From positions 1-9,155 of the forward strand of contig CAJMQA010000132.1 in the NCBI GenBank assembly GCA_905215395.1: 9,155 bases of DNA. Direction: 5' to 3'. Within the stretch, counting starts at the first letter, position 1. Each line of letters begins with the position of its first letter. This document shows positions 1 through 7,428 of the stretch, piece by piece. Source of the stretch: an uncultured bacterium (GTDB taxonomy: Bacteria > Bacteroidota > Bacteroidia > Bacteroidales > Marinifilaceae). The notes beneath the pieces were generated by a model. That model had not been told where the DNA came from. It ran no database searches and worked only from the letters and a program-made list of their open reading frames with translations. The position numbers were made by a program, and so were the translations under genes.

Positions 1-2076
1 GGTCTGCGAATAGACCTCTGCCCGTTTTACTTCATCTGACACATTATTATTTGCACATTTCCGGGACTCCGTCATATCATCAACCATTGTGCGGATTTCT
101 TTAATATGATAAGATATCTCTTTAATAGCTTTCAATTGTATTTCCCCGATTTCGGCATACACATCCGGCAATATATCTTTCAGCCCCTGCACATTATTAA
201 TCAAGGTATTCTGGTAAGTAATTGCAGTCGGAATAATATGATTCAAAGCCAAATCCCCCAAAACCCGGGACTCGATTTGTAATTTTTTCAGGTATATTTC
301 ATTTTTTATTTCATAACGGGCATAGAGTTCACGTTCCGAAAAAATCCCGTTATCTATAAACAATCTCTTTGCTTTAGGAGTCAGATAACCCCTCAAGGCG
401 CTGATACAATCAGAATGAACAGATAATCCTCTGCGTTCAGCCTCTTCCCTCCACTCCTTGCTATACCCGTTCCCTTCAAAACGGATCTTCTTACAGGCTA
501 TAATATATTTCCGCAATATCTGGAAAATAGCTTCATCCTTTTTCACTCCCCTATCAATGAGTACATCTGTCTCTTTTTTAAAAGCAATCAACTGTTCTGC
601 AACAGCCGAATTTAAGACAATCATGGCCGCACCACAATTGGCAGAAGCCCCCACAGCCCTGAATTCAAAACGATTGCCTGTAAAAGCAAAAGGAGAGGTC
701 CGGTTACGGTCGGTATTATCCCGCATTATTTCAGGTATTTTACCCACATTCAACTTTAGCTCTGTCTTTTCGTCCGGGCTCATCTTTTTACTACTTACCT
801 TTTCCTCTATTTCATCCAGAATAGAATCCAGTTGTTGTCCCAGAAAAACAGACATAATCACAGGTGGTGCCTCATCTCCGCCCAAACGGTGTTCATTCCC
901 CAAAGATACAATACACGCTTTAAACAAAGACTCATGCTCCAGGACAGCCTTGGTAGTTACCACCAAAAAAACTAAAAACTGCATATTCGATTTCGGATTC
1001 TTTCCGGGAGATAACAGGTTCACACCGGTATCCGTCAACAACGACCAATTATTATGCTTGCCGGAACCGTTGATACCCTTAAACGGTTTTTCGTGCAACA
1101 ACACCCGGAATTTATGATGACGAGCCACACGTTTCATTGTAGACATCAATAATTGATTGTGGTCGACAGCCAGATTTGCCTCCTCGAATATCGGAGCCAG
1201 TTCAAACTGATTCGGAGCACATTCATTGTGACGGGTTTTCGCAGGAATACCCAGCCGGTGACATTCATATTCCAATTCATCCATAAAGGCATTCACCCTC
1301 TCCGGAATAGCCCCGAAATAGTGATCTTCCAGCTGCTGATCCTTTGCTGCCGAATGCCCCATCAGAGTCCTTCCACACAATTTCAAATCAGGACGGGCAT
1401 TGTACAATGCCTCATCCACTAAAAAATACTCTTGTTCCCACCCTAATGTAGCAATCACTTTCTGTACATCTTTGTCAAAATACTGACACACTTCAACAGC
1501 GGCCTTATCCACCATTGCCAATGCTTTCAACATAGGAGTCTTATAATCCAGAGCCTCACCGGTATAGGCAACAAATACGGTCGGAATACAAAGAGTATTG
1601 TTATTTATAAAAGCAGGAGAACCCGGATCCCAGGCTGTATATCCACGGGCTTCGAATGTATTCCGTATACCTCCGTTAGGAAAGCTGGAAGCATCCGGTT
1701 CCTGTTGCACCAACATCCGGCCATCAAAGGCTTCTATAATATTCCCGTTATTTTGCAATTCAATAAATCCATCATGCTTTTCCGCAGTCGAACCATTCAA
1801 CGGATGAAACCAATGGGTGTAATGGGTTGCCCCTTTTTCCACCGCCCAGGCCTTCATGGCCGCAGCCACCTGATCTGCCAATCCCGGACCAATCACCCCA
1901 CCTTCAGACATCACTCTTTCCAACTTCCGGAAAGCCTCTATCGAAAGATATTGACGCATTTTTTCTATTGTCAAAACATCGCAACCAAAAACCCGGGACA
2001 CCCGATAATGTTCTGACATGAATTTCGGTTCCCGGGTTCCCAGTTCTTTTAATGCGGAAAATCTGATTTTTGCCAT
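1..2076 (-). CDS. glnN: Type III glutamine synthetase, C-terminus cut by window edge
   Basis: Makes glutamine from glutamate, ammonia and ATP in the cytoplasm; the GSIII class is the common form in Bacteroidetes. I translated the minus strand from ATG 2076 and it stays open for 692 codons to base 1, so no stop is seen. GSIII proteins run to about 730 residues, so roughly the last 35-40 are outside the window. Visible landmarks: HWFHPLNGSTAEKHDGF near 88-104, GWEQEYFLVD near 212-221, HNECAPNQFELAP near 283-295, NGSGKHNNWSL near 336-346, and the GNRFEFRAVGASANCGAAM block near 467-485. The C-terminal part is helical and charged, as in the family. It begins MAKIRFSALKEL, a usual start for this family. 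It stands alone on its strand, divergent from the B6 kinase gene. No truncation or frameshift is seen within the visible part. The identification is very secure. Confidence 0.97.
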   Translation of the reverse strand, partial: MAKIRFSALKELGTREPKFMSEHYRVSRVFGCDVLTIEKMRQYLSIEAFRKLERVMSEGGVIGPGLADQVAAAMKAWAVEKGATHYTHWFHPLNGSTAEKHDGFIELQNNGNIIEAFDGRMLVQQEPDASSFPNGGIRNTFEARGYTAWDPGSPAFINNNTLCIPTVFVAYTGEALDYKTPMLKALAMVDKAAVEVCQYFDKDVQKVIATLGWEQEYFLVDEALYNARPDLKLCGRTLMGHSAAKDQQLEDHYFGAIPERVNAFMDELEYECHRLGIPAKTRHNECAPNQFELAPIFEEANLAVDHNQLLMSTMKRVARHHKFRVLLHEKPFKGINGSGKHNNWSLLTDTGVNLLSPGKNPKSNMQFLVFLVVTTKAVLEHESLFKACIVSLGNEHRLGGDEAPPVIMSVFLGQQLDSILDEIEEKVSSKKMSPDEKTELKLNVGKIPEIMRDNTDRNRTSPFAFTGNRFEFRAVGASANCGAAMIVLNSAVAEQLIAFKKETDVLIDRGVKKDEAIFQILRKYIIACKKIRFEGNGYSKEWREEAERRGLSVHSDCISALRGYLTPKAKRLFIDNGIFSERELYARYEIKNEIYLKKLQIESRVLGDLALNHIIPTAITYQNTLINNVQGLKDILPDVYAEIGEIQLKAIKEISYHIKEIRTMVDDMTESRKCANNNVSDEVKRAEVYSQT

Positions 2077-2130
2077 AAAAATAAATAATTGAAATATTAA
2101 AAATTAGAACCCCCTCCTTCTTTTACAATG

Positions 2131-2138
2131 CAAATATA
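2131..2138 (-). promoter_or_regulatory. Probable -7 element for glnN
   Basis: Read on the minus strand this is TATATTTG, a match to the Bacteroidetes -7 consensus TAnnTTTG. It lies 54 bases before the glnN ATG, which would give a leader of roughly 45-50 bases. I find no good TTTG at the -33 distance, and the surroundings are very AT-rich, so a chance match is possible. A purine-rich AAGGAGG (minus strand, 2119-2113) would sit in the leader, but 36 bases ahead of the ATG, too far to be an ordinary ribosome binding site. Confidence 0.45.
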
Positions 2139-2290
2139 TAAAAAATGCATATTTTTTTGAATATACCCCCATTTTTATATATTAATATTTGAAAAAACTA
2201 CTATTTTTACATCAACACCCCCAAAAAGACATCACAGCATTCCTCATAATATTCAGTTCCGGAATACTCGCTACGAAATATCAAAATTGC

Positions 2291-2298
2291 TATCTTTG
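2291..2298 (+). promoter_or_regulatory. Probable -7 element for the B6 kinase/HAD unit
   Basis: TATCTTTG is a full match to TAnnTTTG and ends 20 bases before the kinase ATG, which fits a short leader. There is no clear TTTG at the -33 position. The 12-base stretch CTATCTTTGTAA around it (2290-2301) recurs ahead of the GT5-like gene at 7923-7934, which supports it as a real promoter element. Confidence 0.6.
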
Positions 2299-2318
2299 TA
2301 AAGAATTATACAAAGGCT

Positions 2319-3185
2319 ATGAAAAAGATCGCAGCAATACACGATTTATCCGGATACGGCAGAGCTTCTCTGACAGTTGCTATCCCTATACTTTCCTACA
2401 TGGGCTACCAGGTTTGTCCTCTACCGACAGCTATCCTCTCTGCCCATAGTGAATACAAAAACTTCCGGAGCTTTGACCTGACTAACCAGATGCAAGGGAT
2501 TATCGAACACTGGAAAGAACTTAACCTGCATTTCGACGCTCTGTATTCCGGCTATCTGGCTTCCGAACGTCAGATACACATTGTCTCAGATTTTTTTGAC
2601 TATTTCGGCAAAACGGATAATTTCATATTGGTAGATCCGGTATTAGGAGATCATGGACAACTTTATCCCGGCATGAACTTTTCAATGGTAGAAGCAATGC
2701 GTAAACTATGCAGTAAAGCCAAAGTTATCACCCCCAATCTAACAGAGGCCGCTTTTTTATTAAACCGGCAACCGGGACAGGCCAAAAGCTGCGAAGATGC
2801 AGTCTGTTGGTGCCGGGCACTCAGCGAACTGGGACCGGATTATGTCATCATAACCTCAGCTCCTTCCGGCAATGAAAGAAAAATTGCGACTATTGCCCAC
2901 AATAAAAAGGATGGCCGCACCTGGCGTGTTAGCAGTGACTATATCTCTGCCACCTATCCGGGAACCGGAGATGCCTTTGCCAGCGTCATTACCGGCTGCC
3001 TTTTGAACGGCGACAGCCTGCCAGAAGCCCTGGACCGGGCCGTACATTTTATCAATATGGGGATCAAAGCCACTTTCGGCTACAACCACAATCCCCTGGA
3101 TGGGATGAACCAGGAAAAAGTATTACATTACCTGAATGAATCCCTCCCCTATTTTACTTATGAATTGCTTCCTGCACATGAATAA
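2319..3185 (+). CDS. Pyridoxal/pyridoxamine kinase (PdxK/PdxY-like)
   Basis: Phosphorylates B6 vitamers (pyridoxal, pyridoxamine or pyridoxine) with ATP in the salvage route to pyridoxal phosphate. It is 288 residues long, the usual size for this ribokinase-fold family. Landmarks: N-terminal IHDLSGYGRASLT near 7-19, which forms part of the substrate pocket; DPVLGDHG near 106-113; VITPNLTEA near 136-144, typical of B6 kinases; and GTGDAF at 215-220, the anion-hole motif with catalytic Asp218. The start at ATG 2319 is supported by an AAAGG just upstream (2312-2316), by the -7 element at 2291-2298, and by MKKIAAIHDLSG matching the family N-terminus. The stop overlaps the next gene by 8 bases, so the two are surely co-transcribed. 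The sequence does not tell which vitamer is preferred, so I give no gene symbol. Confidence 0.92.
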   Translation: MKKIAAIHDLSGYGRASLTVAIPILSYMGYQVCPLPTAILSAHSEYKNFRSFDLTNQMQGIIEHWKELNLHFDALYSGYLASERQIHIVSDFFDYFGKTDNFILVDPVLGDHGQLYPGMNFSMVEAMRKLCSKAKVITPNLTEAAFLLNRQPGQAKSCEDAVCWCRALSELGPDYVIITSAPSGNERKIATIAHNKKDGRTWRVSSDYISATYPGTGDAFASVITGCLLNGDSLPEALDRAVHFINMGIKATFGYNHNPLDGMNQEKVLHYLNESLPYFTYELLPAHE

Positions 3186-3996
3186 AATACAGGCAATCAT
3201 TACCGACCTGGACGGAACCATTTTACCCAGAGGAGGAGAAATAAGCCCGGAAACACTTGCTTCTTTTCGGCAAGCCGGTCATAAAGGCTACACCCGGATT
3301 ATTGCAACAGGACGGAATTTGTATTCTGCCCGCTGTATTCTTCAGCCTGATTTCCCCATCGATTATCTGGTCTTTGCTTCTGGAGCTGGCATCCTACGCT
3401 GGAACGACCAGCAATTATTGTTTACCAAACACCTGGAACAACAGGAAACCAGAGATATTGCTACCTATCTGTGGGAATACAATATCAATTTCACCATCCA
3501 GAAAGCAATCCCTGATAATCATTATTTTTACTATACTGACATTTATCCGTTACATCCGGATTATATCCGCCGGCTGGAAACCTACAAACCTTTCGGTACG
3601 CCCATCAGCTCACCTGGAGACATCCACAATCAGGCCACCCAATTGATTATGATTCTGGATGCAAAGCAGATCCGGTTGCTGGAGCAAATCCGGAAAGACC
3701 TTTCTGCCTACTCAATAGTCCGCTCTACTTCTCCTATCGATAATCAGGCTATCTGGCTGGAAATTTTTCCCGCAGGCATCAACAAGGGAACTACCTGCCG
3801 GCAACTACTTCACGATCTGAATATTGACAGCAAGGCATGTGCCGGCCTGGGGAATGATTATAATGACGTGGATTTTCTGGACATTTGCAGCCAATCCTAT
3901 CTGGTCGCCAATGCTCCGTCACGACTGAAGCCACACTATAAATCCGTTGCCTCAGACAGAAACAACGGATTTTCAGAGTTTATCGGTAAAATATGA
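3178..3996 (+). CDS. HAD-IIB (Cof-type) phosphatase
   Basis: Haloacid-dehalogenase phosphatase, probably acting on a small phosphorylated metabolite. All four HAD motifs are visible in 272 residues: I, DLDGT at 10-14 (nucleophile Asp10, acid/base Asp12); II, the Thr of ATGRN at 44; III, Lys203 in INKGTT; IV, GNDYND at 225-230, where the usual GDxxND reads GN at the first acidic position, a variant I have seen in this subfamily. The long segment between motifs II and III fits a type IIB cap. I chose ATG 3178 rather than the earlier in-frame ATG 3136, because MNKIQAIITDLDGT is the normal N-terminus. Its ATG lies inside the end of the kinase gene (ATGAATAA, 8-base overlap), pointing to translational coupling. 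The substrate is unknown; a B6 phosphate is suggested by the neighbour only. Confidence 0.9.
   Translation: MNKIQAIITDLDGTILPRGGEISPETLASFRQAGHKGYTRIIATGRNLYSARCILQPDFPIDYLVFASGAGILRWNDQQLLFTKHLEQQETRDIATYLWEYNINFTIQKAIPDNHYFYYTDIYPLHPDYIRRLETYKPFGTPISSPGDIHNQATQLIMILDAKQIRLLEQIRKDLSAYSIVRSTSPIDNQAIWLEIFPAGINKGTTCRQLLHDLNIDSKACAGLGNDYNDVDFLDICSQSYLVANAPSRLKPHYKSVASDRNNGFSEFIGKI
3940..3972. terminator. Hairpin inside the HAD gene end, possible terminator
   Basis: AAATCCGTTG and CAACGGATTT form a perfect 10-bp inverted repeat around a 13-base loop. On the plus strand it is followed by TTTTC, and on the minus strand by TTTATAG, so the T tracts are short. It lies in codons of the HAD gene, 22 bases before that stop and 28 bases beyond the pyrF stop on the other strand. 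The 3 bases between the two genes leave no room for another terminator. It could end pyrF transcripts; the role is inferred. Confidence 0.4.
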
Positions 3997-3999
3997 GTC

Positions 4000-4827
4000 T
4001 TACAATACCTGCCCTTCACGCAACAAGCGTTCCATATCTTGTTGTAATATCCGTGCTTCTTCTCCAGCGCGGACTGCAAAATTTTCCGTCCGGTCAGCAA
4101 AAATAATTCCGCGGGAAGAGTTGACAATCAATCCGCAATGCGAATTCATACCATATTTAGCAACTTCTTCCAGACTTCCGCCCTGAGCACCTACACCAGG
4201 AACCAACAGAAAATGGTCAGGCACAATCTTACGGATACCTCCAAGCATCTCAGCTTTTGTCGCACCGACAACATACATCATGTTCCGGGCATCTCCCCAA
4301 TCCTGTGATTTTTTCAGTACTTTTTCATACAACTTTACTCCGTCATTCTCAAAAAACTGAAAATCGAAAGCACCCTTATTAGAAGTCAATGCCAATAATA
4401 TCACCCATTTCTCCTCATATTTCAGGAATGGGGTGACTGAATCCTCTCCCATATAAGGAGCCACTGTAATAGCATCAAAATCCAGGGTCTCCAGAAAAGC
4501 CTTGGCATACATCTCTGAAGTATTCCCGATATCTCCCCGTTTTGCATCTGCAATGGTAAAGATCTCCGGATAATGCGTTTTAATGTACCTGATGGTTTTT
4601 TCCAAACTGACCCAACCTTCCATCCCCCGGCTTTCATAAAAGGCAATATTGGGTTTATAAGCAATAGTCACCTCTGCCGTAGCATCAATAATAGCTTTAT
4701 TAAATTCAAACACCGGATCTTCCGCAGTTAGCAAGTGTTGCGGTATTTTCGCCATATCAGAATCCAGTCCAACACACAGAAAGGACCGTTTTTTCTTTAC
4801 CTGTTCAAAAAGTTCTGTATAATTCAT
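4000..4827 (-). CDS. pyrF: Orotidine 5'-phosphate decarboxylase, type 2
   Basis: Converts OMP to UMP, the last step of de novo UMP synthesis. It has 275 residues, the length of the longer (type 2) OMPDC family rather than the ~230-residue E. coli type. The catalytic signature DAKRGDI is at 94-100 (Asp94, Lys96, Asp99). Other family landmarks are CVGLDSD near 18-24, YKPNIAFYE near 57-65, VPGVGAQGG near 209-217, and NSSRGI near 236-241, the last two being phosphate-binding regions. The reading frame is open back to 4875, but MNYTELFEQV at ATG 4827 is the normal N-terminus, and the longer version would overlap prfA. It lies 37 bases after the prfA stop and is the last gene of the minus-strand operon. 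It ends 3 bases from the stop of the convergent HAD gene. Confidence 0.96.
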   Translation of the reverse strand: MNYTELFEQVKKKRSFLCVGLDSDMAKIPQHLLTAEDPVFEFNKAIIDATAEVTIAYKPNIAFYESRGMEGWVSLEKTIRYIKTHYPEIFTIADAKRGDIGNTSEMYAKAFLETLDFDAITVAPYMGEDSVTPFLKYEEKWVILLALTSNKGAFDFQFFENDGVKLYEKVLKKSQDWGDARNMMYVVGATKAEMLGGIRKIVPDHFLLVPGVGAQGGSLEEVAKYGMNSHCGLIVNSSRGIIFADRTENFAVRAGEEARILQQDMERLLREGQVL

Positions 4828-4864
4828 AATTATATATTTTTCATTTTCACTCTCATCCCAAAGA

Positions 4865-5971
4865 CTACAAGCCACTCGCTTTCAAACGTTCTGTATTCTC
4901 TTCTATCTGCAATTTCTCAATAATTTCGTCCAATTCCCCATCCATGACCGCCTGAAGATTATACAGGGTGAAATTTATACGATGATCAGTCACCCGTCCC
5001 TGAGGGAAATTATAAGTCCGGATTTTGGCTGAACGGTCACCCGTACTCACCATTGTTTTCCTCCGGGCAGAAATATCATCTACATATTTCTGATGTTCCT
5101 TATCATAAATAAAAGTACGCAAACGAGCCAAAGCACGTTCCTTATTCTTTGGCTGATCACGCGTTTCTGTACATTCAATCAGGATCTCTTCAGTTACACC
5201 AGTATTCGGATTCTTCCACATATAGCGCAAACGTACCCCCGATTCCACCTTATTCACATTCTGCCCGCCAGCACCGCCGGAACGGAAAGTATCCCATTTG
5301 ATCTCTCCCTCATTGATCTGCACATCAAATTCTTCAGCTTCAGGCAGTACAGCCACAGTTGCCGCAGAAGTATGTACCCGTCCCTGGGTTTCAGTATCCG
5401 GGACACGCTGCACCCGATGTACCCCGGATTCATATTTCAATATACCATATACATTATTTCCGGAAACACTGGCCACAATCTCCTTGTATCCTCCTGCCGT
5501 ACCTTCATTAAAACTCGAAACTTCGAGTTTCCATCCTTTTTTCTCACAAAATTTGGTATACATGCGAAACAAATCACCCGCAAACAGGCAGGCTTCATCC
5601 CCTCCGGTTCCCCCACGAATCTCGAGGATGGCATTTTTACTGTCTTCAGGATCTGCCGGGATCAACAACATTTTTATCTCCTGTTCCATCTGAGGAAGTT
5701 GTGCTGTCAGATTATCTGCTTCCCACTCAGCCATTTCACGCAACTCCTTGTCATCCTCCGTAGCCAGAATTTCCCTGGCTTCTTCCAAAGACTTCAATGC
5801 CGATTTATATTTATCTCCATGGGCTGTAATCTCCTCCAGTTCTTTGTATTCCTTTGTCAGCCGTACATAACGGTTCATATCCTGAATCACCTCAGGATCA
5901 GTAATCAACTGTCCGATCTCTTTGAAACGGATATAAAAGGTCTCTAACTTCTCTAATAAAGAATTATCCAT
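4865..5971 (-). CDS. prfA: Peptide chain release factor 1
   Basis: Recognises UAA and UAG stop codons in the ribosomal A site and triggers release of the finished protein. Its 368 residues fit RF1 (about 355-370). Domains in order: an N-terminal coiled-coil/helical part to about residue 100; the GGTGGDEACLFAGDLFRMY stretch near 120-138; the stop-codon reading PxT tripeptide at 191-193, here PDT rather than E. coli PAT; GGQ at 235-237 in SGGAGGQNVNKVESGVR, which reaches the peptidyl-transferase centre (Gln237 is the usual methylation target); and the domain with RTYNFPQGRVTDHRI near 318-332. PxT, rather than the SPF of RF2, makes it RF1. Six bases separate it from the SDR gene upstream and 37 from pyrF downstream. 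An adjacent prfA-pyrF pair is, from memory, a common Bacteroidetes arrangement. Confidence 0.97.
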   Translation of the reverse strand: MDNSLLEKLETFYIRFKEIGQLITDPEVIQDMNRYVRLTKEYKELEEITAHGDKYKSALKSLEEAREILATEDDKELREMAEWEADNLTAQLPQMEQEIKMLLIPADPEDSKNAILEIRGGTGGDEACLFAGDLFRMYTKFCEKKGWKLEVSSFNEGTAGGYKEIVASVSGNNVYGILKYESGVHRVQRVPDTETQGRVHTSAATVAVLPEAEEFDVQINEGEIKWDTFRSGGAGGQNVNKVESGVRLRYMWKNPNTGVTEEILIECTETRDQPKNKERALARLRTFIYDKEHQKYVDDISARRKTMVSTGDRSAKIRTYNFPQGRVTDHRINFTLYNLQAVMDGELDEIIEKLQIEENTERLKASGL

Positions 5972-5977
5972 CTGTCA

Positions 5978-7003
5978 TTATTTATGATGCGGCACAAAAG
6001 TAAGAAATTGTTTATAAATATGCTCAACAGTCTCCTGTAAAGTATAAAAATGAAAGTCGGTATAAAGAGTCAATATCCTGGCATTTGAATAATAAGAACA
6101 TTGATGCGAAGTACGGGCAGTCTCCCTTGTAAAAGCCGGTTTATTTCCGGTCAGCTTCCCGGTAAATGCCGACAAACGCCAGATTATTCCACTCATCCAA
6201 GGCGACAGATACAAAAAAGGAGACCATTTCCCGGCAACGCGTGCCACCGTATCAAACAACTCCTGATAAGAATAATTTCCTCCGTTCAATACAAAACGTT
6301 TTCCTTTTACCTCTCTGTCCTCTGACAATCGGATCATCAGCTCACATACATCCCTGACGTCCACATAGCCAGTGACACCCCTGGTATATACCGGGACACC
6401 TTTCACAGCCAGCAAAAATAAACGGGCACTACTCCTCTTCCACATGCCAGCTCCCAGAATGACCGAAGGACACACCATCACAGCATCCAGCCCATCACCT
6501 ATATATTTCCAGACAATTTTCTCGGCTTCCCCTTTGCTATGAGAGTAAACCGAATGCTCACGTCCTGCAATGACCGGAGTATCTTCATCAATAAAATCCC
6601 CGGAAACTTCCGCATCCCCCAAAGCTGCGATCGAACTGACATAACACAGACGCCTCTTATATTCCAGACACAATGCTGCAACATTCTCAGTCCCCTTCAA
6701 ATTGGTTTTCAGCAAATATCCTTTATCCTCCTCGTTAAATGAAACCATTGCAGCACAATGATATACACAGCCAGCTCTCCGGATATGCCCAGCAAGAGTC
6801 TCCGGATGTAGTACATCGCCCACAACCCAGTTTATGCGTTGCCATAATGCATCACCTCCGGGATATTGCCGGAACACATCTAAAGTATCTTCCAGACAAC
6901 TTTGTTCCCTGCGCAGAGCCAGTACAATATGCCCCGCAACAGCAAGGAAATACAACAGATGACTTCCCAGCAATCCTGTTGCACCTGTCACAAACACCAC
7001 CAT
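5978..7003 (-). CDS. Extended SDR, NAD(P)-dependent epimerase/reductase-like
   Basis: A 341-residue Rossmann-fold protein of the extended short-chain dehydrogenase/reductase family, closest in style to dihydroflavonol-4-reductase/3-beta-HSD-like members. The dinucleotide-binding glycine motif TGATGLLG is at 6-13, GDV at 62-64, the serine region YVSSIAALGD at 121-130, and the active-site pair Tyr153-x3-Lys157 in YSHSK. After about residue 260 the chain has hydrophobic/aromatic stretches (near 261-285), perhaps a substrate pocket or a membrane-facing surface; I would not call a transmembrane segment. The start is fixed: in this frame a TAA lies three codons before ATG 7003. That ATG sits inside the end of the osmC-like gene (16-base overlap), and the stop is 6 bases before prfA, so it is mid-operon. 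The substrate cannot be read from the sequence. Confidence 0.88.
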   Translation of the reverse strand: MVVFVTGATGLLGSHLLYFLAVAGHIVLALRREQSCLEDTLDVFRQYPGGDALWQRINWVVGDVLHPETLAGHIRRAGCVYHCAAMVSFNEEDKGYLLKTNLKGTENVAALCLEYKRRLCYVSSIAALGDAEVSGDFIDEDTPVIAGREHSVYSHSKGEAEKIVWKYIGDGLDAVMVCPSVILGAGMWKRSSARLFLLAVKGVPVYTRGVTGYVDVRDVCELMIRLSEDREVKGKRFVLNGGNYSYQELFDTVARVAGKWSPFLYLSPWMSGIIWRLSAFTGKLTGNKPAFTRETARTSHQCSYYSNARILTLYTDFHFYTLQETVEHIYKQFLTFVPHHK

Positions 7004-7416
7004 ATTTTTTTAAGCCAGTTGAATTTCACAGTTTTAATCATCTGTTCATTCAGGCTAAAATGCACCGGACAAGTATGCGCCACCCTTTCCAGTATTTTCT
7101 TTTCTTTTTCAGAAAAATTACAGGCTGGCATATTTACTACAATGTCAATTTCTACAATTCTCCTGGGATCCGTCCCCATCCGTTTTACAATTTCCATTCC
7201 GGCTCCGGTCAGGTCCATGCCATGTTGTTCGGCATATATTCCCATAGTCGTCAGAATACACGCTCCCCAAGCTGTTGCACACAAATCGGTCGGGGAAAAA
7301 GCTTCTCCCTTGCCACAATTATCGGTCGGGGCATCCGTTATGATTCTGCTCCCGCTTTGCACATGTTCACATTCTACCCGGAGTCCGCCCAGGTATTTGG
7401 CTTTCATTGTTGTCAT
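6988..7416 (-). CDS. OsmC/Ohr-family peroxidase-like protein
   Basis: Small (142 residues) protein of the OsmC family, whose known members reduce organic hydroperoxides with a cysteine pair. Both expected cysteines are present: Cys53 in AWGACILTTMG and Cys116 in HTCPVHFSL. The conserved GEAFSPTDL precedes the first at 37-45. The spacing and the TCPVH form point to the general OsmC/YhfA branch rather than Ohr proper. ATG 7416 is used; a second Met three codons in (7407) is possible. It follows yraN by 12 bases, and its last 16 bases overlap the SDR start. The C-terminal tail after FNW is read through a run of seven A and ends LKKIWWCL; this tail may not be conserved. The exact substrate is unknown. 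Confidence 0.88.
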   Translation of the reverse strand: MTTMKAKYLGGLRVECEHVQSGSRIITDAPTDNCGKGEAFSPTDLCATAWGACILTTMGIYAEQHGMDLTGAGMEIVKRMGTDPRRIVEIDIVVNMPACNFSEKEKKILERVAHTCPVHFSLNEQMIKTVKFNWLKKIWWCL

Positions 7417-7428
7417 TTCTATTTATTT

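Noticed and set aside
1..16. GGTCT...AGACC inverted repeat at the left edge, with AGACC also at the right edge
   Set aside because: Only 5 bases, inside glnN codons on the left; expected by chance, and not evidence of terminal repeats.
458..1117. Plus-strand ORF of 219 codons opposite glnN
   Set aside because: It is antisense to a fully conserved glutamine synthetase frame and its protein has no family features; it is a shadow of the real gene.
2141..2188. AT-rich palindromes (around ATGCAT and ATATTAATAT) between glnN and the kinase gene
   Set aside because: The region is almost pure A/T, so short palindromes are expected; no known operator fits.
2189..2449. Plus-strand ORF of 86 codons before and across the B6 kinase start
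   Set aside because: It needs a TTG start, covers the promoter and runs out of frame into the kinase gene.
5093..5947. Plus-strand ORF of 284 codons opposite prfA
   Set aside because: It lies wholly antisense to prfA, has low-complexity, cysteine- and phenylalanine-rich content typical of a shadow frame, and shows no domain.
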